Of a stretch of 36,533 nt of DNA, positions 26,978 through 34,458 are shown in pieces. The stretch's first letter is position 1; the number at the start of each line of letters is the position of its first letter. Location: NCBI GenBank assembly GCA_017556745.1, contig JAFYMF010000016.1:1-36533 (forward strand). The letters run 5' to 3'. The translations under genes and the position numbers were made by a program. The notes below the pieces were generated by a model. The model was not told the origin of the DNA. It searched no databases and saw only the letters and a list, made by a program, of their open reading frames with translations. Origin of the DNA: Clostridia bacterium (lineage in GTDB: Bacteria; Bacillota; Clostridia; Oscillospirales; CAG-272).

Positions 26978-27160
26978 ATGGCAGGTCGCTCACAATGCGA
27001 GGATTGCGAACACTACGATTACGATGAGTTTACCGACAGCTACCAGTGCAACGTAAGTCTTGATGAAGATGAATATGAGAAATATGTTTCCCGCAGGGTC
27101 AGAAGCTGTCCCTACTACCGTCACTATGACGAGTACAAGATGGTAAGAAAACAAAACTAA
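26978..27160 (+). CDS. DUF6472-like small Cys protein
   Basis: A 60-residue cytoplasmic protein, very acidic and tyrosine-rich. Four cysteines are arranged as CEDC near residues 7-10, C-N-V in the middle and C-P-Y near position 45, spaced as if for a zinc or iron-sulfur site. The stretches CEHYDYDE-like, SLDEDEYEKY and CPYYRHYDEYKMVRKQ are what I associate with DUF6472, found in Oscillospirales genomes; its function is unknown. The start is ATG at 26978, preceded by AAGGAGGGG; an open frame upstream to 26915 crosses the promoter. It is monocistronic. Confidence 0.8.
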   Translation: MAGRSQCEDCEHYDYDEFTDSYQCNVSLDEDEYEKYVSRRVRSCPYYRHYDEYKMVRKQN

Positions 27161-27178
27161 ACTTGAGATGACTTTAAA

Positions 27179-27216
27179 AATACCGGATCTGCCTTGCGGC
27201 AGACCCGGTATTTTTT
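27179..27216. terminator. Bidirectional terminator between DUF6472-like gene and rbsK
   Basis: A 15-bp stem with one mismatch (27179-27193 with 27198-27212), TTGC loop, A-run left and T-run right. It ends both the small + strand gene and the long minus-strand sugar operon. Confidence 0.9.
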
Positions 27217-27228
27217 ACCGTAAAATTA

Positions 27229-28164
27229 TTACTTAAGTGTTATACCGTAGAAATCCACAAGAAGCTTATCTGTCTCATGACGGTAAGGCATGGTGTTTGA
27301 TGCACCTTTACGTGTTACCGAGATAGAAGCTACACAGTTAGCGAACTTAAGCGCAGTCTCGGTATCCATTCCCTCAGCAACAGCAACTGCAAAAGCACCG
27401 TTAAATGCATCACCTGCACCGGTACTGTCAACAGATTTAAGATCGGTGGTAGGCACAAGCATTCTGCCGTTTTCGCCTGCATAATATACACCGGACTTAC
27501 CAAGAGTTATAATGACATTTTTTACTCCCATGGAAAGAAGCTTATCTGCAGCACGGGATGCACTTTCCTCGTCAGTAACAGTTATTCCGGAGAAATACTC
27601 ACACTCGGTCTCATTGGGAGTAAGATAATCTATGCCATCAAAAAGTCCGTCGGGAATAGGCTGGTGAGGAGCGGGATTGATGATAAAAGGCTTCGAGTAT
27701 TTTTTCGCCAGACGCTTCGCCTCCTCGATAGAGGAAAAGCCGGTCTCAAGCTGAGTGAGCACCACGTCGGCGGTAGCAAATTCCTCCTCTGCAGCGCGAA
27801 CGTTCTCATCACAGAGGGTACCGTTGGCACCCTTTACAACGATGATACTGTTCTGACCGGTCGGATCGATTTCAATAACTCCGGAACCGGTCTCCGCTTC
27901 GTCTGTAACTGTAATATACTTTTCGCTCATACCCTCATTTACATAATGCTTATGAAGAAGCTCTGCCATGAAATCCCGGCCGACCTGTCCTATCATTATG
28001 ACCTCGGCACCGCTTCTGTGAACGGCGGTTGCCTGGTTTGAACCCTTTCCGCCTACACCAAGGACAACGGAATTACCAAGTACCGACTCACCGGGGGTGG
28101 AGAATCTGGGGGTATATACAGCTATATCAAAATTGAGACTGCCGACAACTACTACTTTTTTCAT
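27229..28164 (-). CDS. rbsK: Ribokinase-like PfkB sugar kinase
   Basis: A 311-residue PfkB-family carbohydrate kinase. The N-terminal signature is GGKGSNQAT (38-46), and the C-terminal one is STGAGDAFNGAF (247-258) with catalytic base D252. NPAPHQPIP and LTPNETECEYFSG are as in ribokinases. It should phosphorylate a pentose or deoxypentose at the 5-hydroxyl. As it lies 33 nt after deoC, 2-deoxyribose is as good a candidate as ribose, since deoxyribokinase (DeoK) belongs to the same family. Last gene of the operon, followed by the terminator. There is no rbsD or ribose ABC transporter nearby. Confidence 0.9.
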   Translation of the reverse strand: MKKVVVVGSLNFDIAVYTPRFSTPGESVLGNSVVLGVGGKGSNQATAVHRSGAEVIMIGQVGRDFMAELLHKHYVNEGMSEKYITVTDEAETGSGVIEIDPTGQNSIIVVKGANGTLCDENVRAAEEEFATADVVLTQLETGFSSIEEAKRLAKKYSKPFIINPAPHQPIPDGLFDGIDYLTPNETECEYFSGITVTDEESASRAADKLLSMGVKNVIITLGKSGVYYAGENGRMLVPTTDLKSVDSTGAGDAFNGAFAVAVAEGMDTETALKFANCVASISVTRKGASNTMPYRHETDKLLVDFYGITLK

Positions 28165-28197
28165 ATGAGTTACGACCTTCTTTAATTTTTATAAGAA

Positions 28198-28860
28198 TTA
28201 TTTGAGCTCTTCTGCCTCAGCAAGAATCTTTGCACCTGAAGAAGTACCGAGACGTTCTGCACCAACCTCGATAAGAGCCTTTGCGTCTGCGTAAGTTTTG
28301 ATACCGGAGGAAGCCTTAACCTTTACCTCAGGGGTTGCGGTCTTTCTCATAAGATCGATATCGTGAACGGTAGCGATACCCTCGTTAAAGCCGGTACAGG
28401 TCTTTACGAAATGCGCACCTGCCTCGCAGGAAAGCTCAACTGCCTTTACCTTCTCCTCATCGGTAAGGAAGAAGGTCTCGATGATCACCTTAACGGTACG
28501 GCCCTTTGCAGCCTCAACAACCGCCTTAATCTCATCGCGCACGTAATCGTACTTACCGTCCTTGAGTGCGCCAACGTTGATAACCATATCAAACTCGTCG
28601 CAACCCATTTCGTATGCATCCTCGGTCTCTGCAACCTTGATCTTGGTAGTATTAGCACCAAGAGGGAATCCGATAACGGTACATACCTTTACGTCAGTAC
28701 CTTCAAGGAGCTTCTTAGCAAGGGGGATGTTGTAAGGATTTATACATACTGATGCAAAATCATATTTCTTTGCATCTGCACAAAGAGTCTCGATGTGCTC
28801 CTCCTGAGCGAAGGTCTTGAGTATGGTGTGATCAACCATCTTGTTAAGTTTGATAGACAT
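28198..28860 (-). CDS. deoC: Deoxyribose-phosphate aldolase
   Basis: A 220-residue (beta/alpha)8 aldolase that splits 2-deoxyribose-5-phosphate into glyceraldehyde-3-phosphate and acetaldehyde. The Schiff-base Lys is K153 in FVKTCTGF, the second Lys is K182 in VKASSGIKT, and DEFDMVINVGALK holds the catalytic Asp. Length and residues are standard. The ATG is preceded by AAGGAG. In this operon it probably provides the C-C cleavage step after the kinase; no other nucleoside catabolism gene (deoA, deoB, deoD) is near. Confidence 0.94.
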   Translation of the reverse strand: MSIKLNKMVDHTILKTFAQEEHIETLCADAKKYDFASVCINPYNIPLAKKLLEGTDVKVCTVIGFPLGANTTKIKVAETEDAYEMGCDEFDMVINVGALKDGKYDYVRDEIKAVVEAAKGRTVKVIIETFFLTDEEKVKAVELSCEAGAHFVKTCTGFNEGIATVHDIDLMRKTATPEVKVKASSGIKTYADAKALIEVGAERLGTSSGAKILAEAEELK

Positions 28861-28898
28861 TGTTATATTCTCCTTAAAATTATAATATTATCTTATTT

Positions 28899-29321
28899 TT
28901 ATTCTGCTTCATCAACAGTCATATAGGATTTTCCCCACTGCTTGATGCGCTCTTCGTATGCTTCGTTCTTTGTCCAGTCGCGCCAGAAGGTAAGGATGGC
29001 CATATCTTCCTTCGACTCTCTGTTATCAAGAGCGTGATATACACCTGCGGGAATAAAGATGACCTGATTCGGGAATACGTCGATTATCTCGTCGTCAAGC
29101 TGAAGCTTTCCCTTGCCCGAAAGTATGTAGTATATCTCGTCATCATCGTGTACACCGCCGCCCAGTGCATAACCTGCCTTGACTGTACCGTGGTTGATCT
29201 GAATTACGTTGTCGCGGCCGGTAATAACGTGGTCAAGTATCATTCTTGATTCATAGCTATCTCCGAAAAGCAAAGGGCGAACCTTGCTGACATCAACGGA
29301 AAGAGGCTTGAGTTTATCCAT
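28899..29321 (-). CDS. Cupin domain protein
   Basis: A 140-residue single-cupin protein. Metal ligands are likely H58, D60 or E62 (GGGVHDDDEIYYILSGKGK) and H96 (IPAGVYHALDN). The pattern is that of small cupins that act as sugar isomerases or epimerases or as sensory domains. The start is ATG at 29321, with AAGGATCATAAAA upstream; a longer frame to 29369 overlaps the dehydrogenase gene without its own site. In the operon it sits between the dehydrogenase and deoC, so an isomerase acting on a keto sugar or sugar acid is possible, but no substrate is evident. Confidence 0.85.
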   Translation of the reverse strand: MDKLKPLSVDVSKVRPLLFGDSYESRMILDHVITGRDNVIQINHGTVKAGYALGGGVHDDDEIYYILSGKGKLQLDDEIIDVFPNQVIFIPAGVYHALDNRESKEDMAILTFWRDWTKNEAYEERIKQWGKSYMTVDEAE

Positions 29322-29358
29322 TTTTATGATCCTTTCTTGTTCGGTTGGTTTTATGTTT

Positions 29359-30411
29359 TCAGTCGTCAAACACTACCATTGCTTTGACCTTTGCGCCGTG
29401 ATATTTTTCCTCGTTTTTGAAGAAATCAAGACAGTCGTCAAATTTTACCATATGGGTGATGACGGGGGTGAGGTCTATCTTGTGCTCGGTCATTATCTTT
29501 GCTACCTTCTGAGGATAGCCGAAGCATCCTGCGCCGCCGCGAAGAGTAATTCTGTTCAAAACAATTCTATCTATCGGCATTCCGTTAAGCTCGTATTCAT
29601 AGAAGCTAAGAGCTGAAATATGTCCGAATTTAGCGGTAAAGTTAATACCCTGAACAAGAGCAGAGCGGTCACCTGATGTTTCAATAACAAGGTCTGCACC
29701 TTTTCCGTTTGTAACAGCCATAACCGCTTCAACCGGGTCAACTTCTCTTGAACTTATAACGTCATCAGCTCCTATTTTTCTTGCCACATCAAGCTTTGGT
29801 GCGCTTCTTCCGACAACTATTACCTTTTCATATCCGAAATATTTTGCAAGCCAAGCAGATGCCATACCGATAGCACCGGTACCTATAACAACAGCGACGT
29901 CGCCGGGCTTTCTTTCAACTCCCGTAAAAGCATCAAGAGATATTGAGGTAGGTTCAATAAGTGCCGCCTGCTCGTAGCTGAGACCGTCGGGAATGTGATA
30001 GGTATGTCTCTCGGGCATGTACATATATTCTGCAAAGCATCCTTCCCAGCAGTTGACTGTACCAACCGAACGGGAATTCAGACACACGCCGTATCTGCCG
30101 TCACGGCAAGCATCACATGTACCACAGGAAACACCGTTATCGGTGTATACTCTGTCGCCGGGCTTGAAATCCTTAACATTCTCACCGACCTCGGTAACAA
30201 TACCGGAAAATTCATGACCGAATCTTACGGGATAAACTATCTCACCGCTGCGAACAAAGCTGCAGTCACCGGTAAAAATAGCAAAATCGGTTGCGCATAT
30301 ACCGGTACGCATTACCTTTATTTTTATCATGTCACCCTTGGGTGCGGGTGCGGGAACATTACTGTACTCGGCGTTCATGGGACCAAGAACAGTTAAAACT
30401 TTCATATCCAT
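29359..30411 (-). CDS. Zinc-dependent medium-chain alcohol dehydrogenase (sorbitol DH-like)
   Basis: A 350-residue zinc MDR. Catalytic zinc ligands are C39 (TGICATD) and H66-E67 (GHEFSG). The structural zinc site has all four cysteines, C96, C99, C102 and C110. The Rossmann motif is GTGAIG at 177-182. The residue region after strand 2 reads VVGRS, where NAD enzymes usually have an acidic residue, so NADP use is possible. It should oxidise a sugar or polyol hydroxyl. In the operon it follows the metallo-hydrolase gene by 28 nt, has a good AAGGA site, and may make the lactone or keto sugar that its neighbours use. Confidence 0.92.
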   Translation of the reverse strand: MDMKVLTVLGPMNAEYSNVPAPAPKGDMIKIKVMRTGICATDFAIFTGDCSFVRSGEIVYPVRFGHEFSGIVTEVGENVKDFKPGDRVYTDNGVSCGTCDACRDGRYGVCLNSRSVGTVNCWEGCFAEYMYMPERHTYHIPDGLSYEQAALIEPTSISLDAFTGVERKPGDVAVVIGTGAIGMASAWLAKYFGYEKVIVVGRSAPKLDVARKIGADDVISSREVDPVEAVMAVTNGKGADLVIETSGDRSALVQGINFTAKFGHISALSFYEYELNGMPIDRIVLNRITLRGGAGCFGYPQKVAKIMTEHKIDLTPVITHMVKFDDCLDFFKNEEKYHGAKVKAMVVFDD

Positions 30412-30439
30412 TTTTTTATTCCTTTATTTCTATGTTTTT

Positions 30440-31192
30440 TTACAGAACAAATCCCTCTCCGGGACGCATTATTTTGTAGTTAGGGCCGTCCTTCATATTC
30501 TGCGCAAACTTTGCGGGATCACCGCCATGCTCGGCAAAATTCCAGAAATGGCAAGGTACTGTAAGCTTGGGATTAAGTATCTTTGCTACCTCTGCGGCTT
30601 CGTTCTCATTGAGATTTCCAAATGCTCCGTTTATGGGAAGGATCAAAAGATCCAGTCCTTCATAGAGAGGATCGGTAAGCATATCGGGACGGTAACATGT
30701 ATCGCCCATTATGTAAATACGGCGTTTACCTATCTCGATAAGAAGTCCCACAGCCTCGGGAGAAAGCGTACCGTGATCACATGCGGTGGCAGTGATCGTT
30801 CCATCTGCTATATGGAAAATATCACCGGGAACCATAAAGTTAACGTTCTCGGTTATCTTCAGCTTCTCACATTCAGCCTTTGTATCCATAGCACCGTAGA
30901 AAACGGTTCTGCCGTTATCAAGGAGCATTGGAAGAGCATCTATATCAAGATGATCATAGTGAGCATGAGTTGCGACAAGTGCATCAAAAGTCAGATCATA
31001 CGGCTGAAAAAGTCTGGGGAGCAGACGCTTAAATCCTGCATATCTCAGACAGCAATCGGAAAGATACGGGTCTACTGCAATCAGCTTTCCGCTGTCGGTC
31101 TTAAAAAGGAAGCCTGCCTGACCAAGCCAGAATACTCCCACCTGACCGCGGGGAACAGAAGTAGAAATTACCGATTCAGAAAAAATACTCAT
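30440..31192 (-). CDS. UlaG-like MBL-fold metallo-hydrolase
   Basis: A 250-residue metallo-beta-lactamase-fold enzyme. Metal ligands: H76-x-H78-x-D80-H81 (THAHYDHLD), H140 (ACDHGT), D164 (IMGDTC) and H215 in PCHFWNF. The motif near the end (PCHFWNFAEHGGDPAKF) is that of UlaG-type proteins, whose best known member is L-ascorbate-6-phosphate lactonase. A lactonase role in the operon is likely by analogy, but the ascorbate genes (ulaABC, ulaD-F) are absent, so the substrate is probably different. The ATG follows AAGGAGAGAAGA; the gap to the SDR gene is 12 nt. Confidence 0.88.
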   Translation of the reverse strand: MSIFSESVISTSVPRGQVGVFWLGQAGFLFKTDSGKLIAVDPYLSDCCLRYAGFKRLLPRLFQPYDLTFDALVATHAHYDHLDIDALPMLLDNGRTVFYGAMDTKAECEKLKITENVNFMVPGDIFHIADGTITATACDHGTLSPEAVGLLIEIGKRRIYIMGDTCYRPDMLTDPLYEGLDLLILPINGAFGNLNENEAAEVAKILNPKLTVPCHFWNFAEHGGDPAKFAQNMKDGPNYKIMRPGEGFVL

Positions 31193-31204
31193 TCTTCTCT
31201 CTCC

Positions 31205-31981
31205 TTAAAAATCTCTTGCATAGCCGCATATCCAGCCGCCGTCTACGTTAAGAACAGTACCGGTTATGTATGAAGCAAATTCGCTGGCAAGGAATCTTGC
31301 CGCGTATGAAATATCCTCGGTAGAACCCTGACGGTGCTGAGGAATATGACTGAGAAGTCCCTCAAGAGCAGTATTTTTTGTCCAGAGAGTCTGGGTAACG
31401 GGAATACACACGCTACCGGGCGCAATGACATTCACTCTTATTCCATACTCCGCAAACTCAAGAGCCATAGCCTTTGAGAAGTTGATAACACCTGCCTTTG
31501 CCGCGTTAAAAGCACACTGACGGCGGAAGGGTACCATACCTACAACAGAGCTGATATTGATAATATTACTACCCTCTCTGCCCTTCATATAAGGAACAGC
31601 CGCCTTAGTACAGTTATATACGCCGTTTAGGTCAACGTCAAGTATCTTGTCCCACCACTCGTCGTCAAACTCGTCGGTAAACTGTCTTTTATCGGGGCCG
31701 ACATTTATACCTGCGTTATTTATCATTACGTCGATACCGCCAAAATCGCGGGCAATATCTCCCATTATTCTGTGAGCGCAATCTATATCGGTTACGTCAA
31801 GAATATATTCCTTTGCACGACCGCCTGCGGCCACGATCTCCTCAACAGTCTTGTCGCCGCCCTTGATGTCACATACCGCGACGATTGCACCGTCTGCGGC
31901 AAAGCCTCTTGCCATAGCATTTCCGATACCGCCTCCGGCACCGGTTATTACCACTACTTTGTCTTCAAATCTTATATCCAC
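31205..31981 (-). CDS. SDR family oxidoreductase lacking the catalytic tyrosine
   Basis: A 258-residue classical short-chain dehydrogenase. Cofactor motif TGAGGGIG at 13-20, NNAG at 88-91, catalytic Ser S145 (NISS) and K162 are present. The YxxxK tyrosine, expected 13 residues after the serine, is Phe158 instead (CAFNAAK; codon TTT at 31508-31510 on the minus strand). The C-terminal end (LNVDGGW) is intact, so the gene is not decayed. Either the enzyme uses another general acid or it has a different activity; alternatively it is inactive. The start codon is GTG, preceded by AAGGTG. D38 after strand 2 suggests NAD. Confidence 0.92.
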   Translation of the reverse strand: MDIRFEDKVVVITGAGGGIGNAMARGFAADGAIVAVCDIKGGDKTVEEIVAAGGRAKEYILDVTDIDCAHRIMGDIARDFGGIDVMINNAGINVGPDKRQFTDEFDDEWWDKILDVDLNGVYNCTKAAVPYMKGREGSNIINISSVVGMVPFRRQCAFNAAKAGVINFSKAMALEFAEYGIRVNVIAPGSVCIPVTQTLWTKNTALEGLLSHIPQHRQGSTEDISYAARFLASEFASYITGTVLNVDGGWICGYARDF

Positions 31982-31997
31982 TGTTATTCACCTTTTT

Positions 31998-32522
31998 TTA
32001 TTTTTCGGGGTACATCTTTATTTCGCTGGTCTCTATCCACGGGATAAACGGCTCGGTACAGAAATTCTCACAGAGCTCAAAGCGAACGTACTTTGCCTTA
32101 ACCGGAGTATCGAACACTATCTCCTGCCAGCCCTCTGCCATCTCCATCTCCTCGCGGTGGATATGAGTCCACTCAACTGAATCAATAGAATCTTCCTTAC
32201 GTCTGAGCTTTCTCGGCTCATCGGTAGTGGAAACATATATATTGACAACCTTTGCCAACTCTTCAAGAATGCTGTAATCAAGACCTACGTTACGGAAAAT
32301 TCGGATCTTGGAAATCTCCTGTTCCTCACCAAAGAAGCTGAGAACAACATCCGCTTTCTTCTCGTCATTGGCACCCCAGGTACCGCCGCAACGCTCGATA
32401 TCATCATCGATAAGGTTACATACCCAGAAAGTAGGATCGGGATCTGTAATGCTTGCCCATTCTATTCTGGTATAAAAGGAACCGTCTCTGCGTACACCTA
32501 TCGGCAAAAGCTCGTTTTTCAT
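31998..32522 (-). CDS. Discoidin-like (F5/8 type C) beta-sandwich protein
   Basis: A 174-residue protein with the fold signature of a galactose-binding-like domain: VCNLIDDDIE (the metal/loop region), ADVVLSFFGEEQEISKIRIF and KAKYVRFELCE near the end, as in F5/8 type C modules. It has no signal peptide or membrane helix, unlike most discoidin proteins, so it is expected in the cytoplasm. Its role is unknown. It may bind a sugar or its polymer as an accessory to the enzymes below it. It is the first gene of the seven-gene operon, and the ATG follows AAGGGTATGAAGAA. Confidence 0.72.
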   Translation of the reverse strand: MKNELLPIGVRRDGSFYTRIEWASITDPDPTFWVCNLIDDDIERCGGTWGANDEKKADVVLSFFGEEQEISKIRIFRNVGLDYSILEELAKVVNIYVSTTDEPRKLRRKEDSIDSVEWTHIHREEMEMAEGWQEIVFDTPVKAKYVRFELCENFCTEPFIPWIETSEIKMYPEK

Positions 32523-32588
32523 TTCTTCATACCCTTTCTTATCTCATACGTAAATATACGTGATTTTAACCATGTTCCCTAATTCAAT

Positions 32589-32672
32589 ATTTTATCGCAA
32601 AACAGTGTTAAAGTCAACACAGCTTAATCTTTTTTATGTTTTACAATGTAAAAATCCTCATGTCTGCAGACA
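32589..32672 (-). promoter_or_regulatory. Promoter and palindromic sites of the seven-gene sugar operon
   Basis: TTGACT (32612-32617) and TAAAAT (32589-32594) on the minus strand with a 17-nt spacer. Three inverted repeats surround it: GTGTT-N6-AACAC across the -35 (32605-32620), TTTTACA-A-TGTAAAA (32639-32653), and the perfect 12-mer TGTCTGCAGACA (32661-32672). The cluster suggests one or two regulators, with none encoded nearby. Confidence 0.5.
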
Positions 32673-32676
32673 CAGA

Positions 32677-32706
32677 AGCCCCTGCCGATTTGATTCGGCA
32701 GGGGCT
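32677..32706 (-). terminator. Terminator-like hairpin after solute-binding lipoprotein 1
   Basis: A perfect 12-bp stem (AGCCCCTGCCGA, 32677-32688, with 32695-32706) and a TTTGAT loop as written on the plus strand, about 25 nt past the stop. The following U-run is short and interrupted (TTCTGTGT), so termination may be partial. Confidence 0.6.
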
Positions 32707-32731
32707 GTGTTGCACCGGAAATTATATGATA

Positions 32732-34231
32732 TTATTCGGGAACAAACAATTTATCAAGAAGTCTGAGTTTTAACTCTATATTCTTTTTCTCCGATATATA
32801 TGTAGAGGAAAACGCCTTGGAATTATCACCCACCGCAGTTCTGAATGTACCGATAAGTGACTTAAGCGTTACGGCATAGATACAAGCGGAATCAAGCTTA
32901 AATCCGGAAACTATCATATCTACCATTCTTCTTGACTGAGGATCATTCATATACTTACCCTTAAGGGCAATGTCAAAATATGAGGGATTGGTCTCTCTGT
33001 AGCTGTAGGATGCCATTGCTTCAAGCACAGCACCGGCAACATCAGGATTCGGATTGGTTCTCGGGATAGAGAATGAAAGATACTGATCGTGTGCAAAGGA
33101 ATAATATCCATCCTGTTTTGAATCATATTTGGGATAAGGAATTATACCGTACTCATCCTGCATGTTACGGAGGGTTACACCTTCAGCAGCGTGCATCTTG
33201 TTTACCATAAAGAGCAAACTTCCGTCCGCAAATTTTTGGGCAACAGTATCAAGCATGTCATCACTGTCCTTTTCGGGCACATAACATCCCTCGGTCTCAT
33301 GAAGAAGCACGCGGATTCTCTCAAGGGAATTGTAGAGCTTATCTTCATTGACATCAAGCTCAAACCAGCCATCATCGGTACGAGAGAATATGGTGATATC
33401 GAAACCGCTCCACATAGCATCTATAGCTATGCCACGCATATAACCTACACCGTATACGTCCTCGTCGTCTCTGGTAGTACTGCCGTTAACGTCACGGTAA
33501 ATACCACTGCTGAGGCTGTAAAACTTATCGTATGTCCAATCACCGTTTTCTACCACCGTATACAGATCACCAAGCTCAGGATAATTTGAAACATAATTTT
33601 CCGCCAGTACCTTATTGTAAAACATAACGAAAAGGAATCTGGTAAGGGAGAGAGACAATGAACCGGTTGCAAGATAGAGGTTATCCTTTACTTCTGCCTT
33701 TTCACTGAAATACTGAGACCACCAAGGTTTCTCAAGATCAAGGTAATCCACAGTATACAAATCGGTAAGAATATTATCAAACACAAAGGGGGCAAACCAT
33801 ACGGTCTTAGCCGCATATATCTGATAAATATCGTCATCTGAGTTAATCTGCTTGTTTACTTCATTGTTATAACTACTCTGCGCTACTTTAGCCGGAAGTA
33901 TCTCAACACCGAGACGGTCCTCAACATAACGTTCTCTGTTATAAATAGAATCGTTGATTACGTCACTGTTAAGTTCATCTGCAAGTATTTCACCTGCATG
34001 AAGGCCGCCGCCATTTTGTTCTTCGGTTATCAAAATCGTAATATTCTCATTGTTGAAATTAAGTGAATCGGGAAGATCGTCTTTCTCGTATTCAATACCG
34101 TTTCCGACTGTATCTACCGAATCTGCAGTGGTTACCGGCTTTTTACCGCCGTCATCACCGCTGCTTGCGCAAGCAACAAAAGAAATCAACATAGTGGCAA
34201 CCAGCAATATTGATAAAAGTCGTTTTGTCAT
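32732..34231 (-). CDS. Extracellular solute-binding lipoprotein (copy 1)
   Basis: A 499-residue lipoprotein. The signal ends in the lipobox SFVAC (Cys21). A low-complexity linker follows, and then a type-1 extracellular solute-binding fold (EILADELNSDVINDSIYNRE, EKPWWSQYFSEKAEV, YNKVLAENYVSNYPEL, NGDWTYDKFY, PNPDVAGAVLEAMASYSYRE). ABC sugar importers use such proteins, but no permease or ATPase gene is in the window. It aligns end to end with the copy at 34459. The ATG follows GAGGAGG. It has its own promoter and terminator, so each copy can be expressed separately. Proximity to the sugar operon hints at a shared substrate. Confidence 0.88.
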   Translation of the reverse strand: MTKRLLSILLVATMLISFVACASSGDDGGKKPVTTADSVDTVGNGIEYEKDDLPDSLNFNNENITILITEEQNGGGLHAGEILADELNSDVINDSIYNRERYVEDRLGVEILPAKVAQSSYNNEVNKQINSDDDIYQIYAAKTVWFAPFVFDNILTDLYTVDYLDLEKPWWSQYFSEKAEVKDNLYLATGSLSLSLTRFLFVMFYNKVLAENYVSNYPELGDLYTVVENGDWTYDKFYSLSSGIYRDVNGSTTRDDEDVYGVGYMRGIAIDAMWSGFDITIFSRTDDGWFELDVNEDKLYNSLERIRVLLHETEGCYVPEKDSDDMLDTVAQKFADGSLLFMVNKMHAAEGVTLRNMQDEYGIIPYPKYDSKQDGYYSFAHDQYLSFSIPRTNPNPDVAGAVLEAMASYSYRETNPSYFDIALKGKYMNDPQSRRMVDMIVSGFKLDSACIYAVTLKSLIGTFRTAVGDNSKAFSSTYISEKKNIELKLRLLDKLFVPE

Positions 34232-34314
34232 ATTTTGTCCTCCTCACAGTGCAGTATCATTATGCAACAAGTGTTATTGTCCTATTGACATAAACTTAAT
34301 AACTGTTTATAAGA

Positions 34315-34343
34315 ATAATATCTCACGTGCTTACCTTTGTCAA
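34315..34343 (-). promoter_or_regulatory. Promoter of solute-binding lipoprotein 1
   Basis: TTGACA (34338-34343) and TATTAT (34315-34320) on the minus strand with a 17-nt spacer. An inverted repeat (ATAAAC-N9-GTTTAT, 34290-34310) covers the start of the transcript and may be an operator. The rest of 34232-34458 holds no gene. Confidence 0.65.
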
Positions 34344-34458
34344 TAACTGACCTAAGGCAAACAAACACGGGTATTACAAAACCACCGTCTGTTGAACTGA
34401 ACCTAAAACAGACAATGAAAAGAGAGATTCTCAATAACACATATCAGATAAAAATATG

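Noticed and set aside
30440..31192. An L-ascorbate utilisation operon based on the UlaG-like protein
   Set aside because: None of ulaABC, ulaD, ulaE or ulaF is present.
30329..31273. A 314-codon + strand frame opposite the UlaG-like hydrolase gene
   Set aside because: The opposite strand has a complete metallo-hydrolase with all ligands; the + frame encodes no known pattern.
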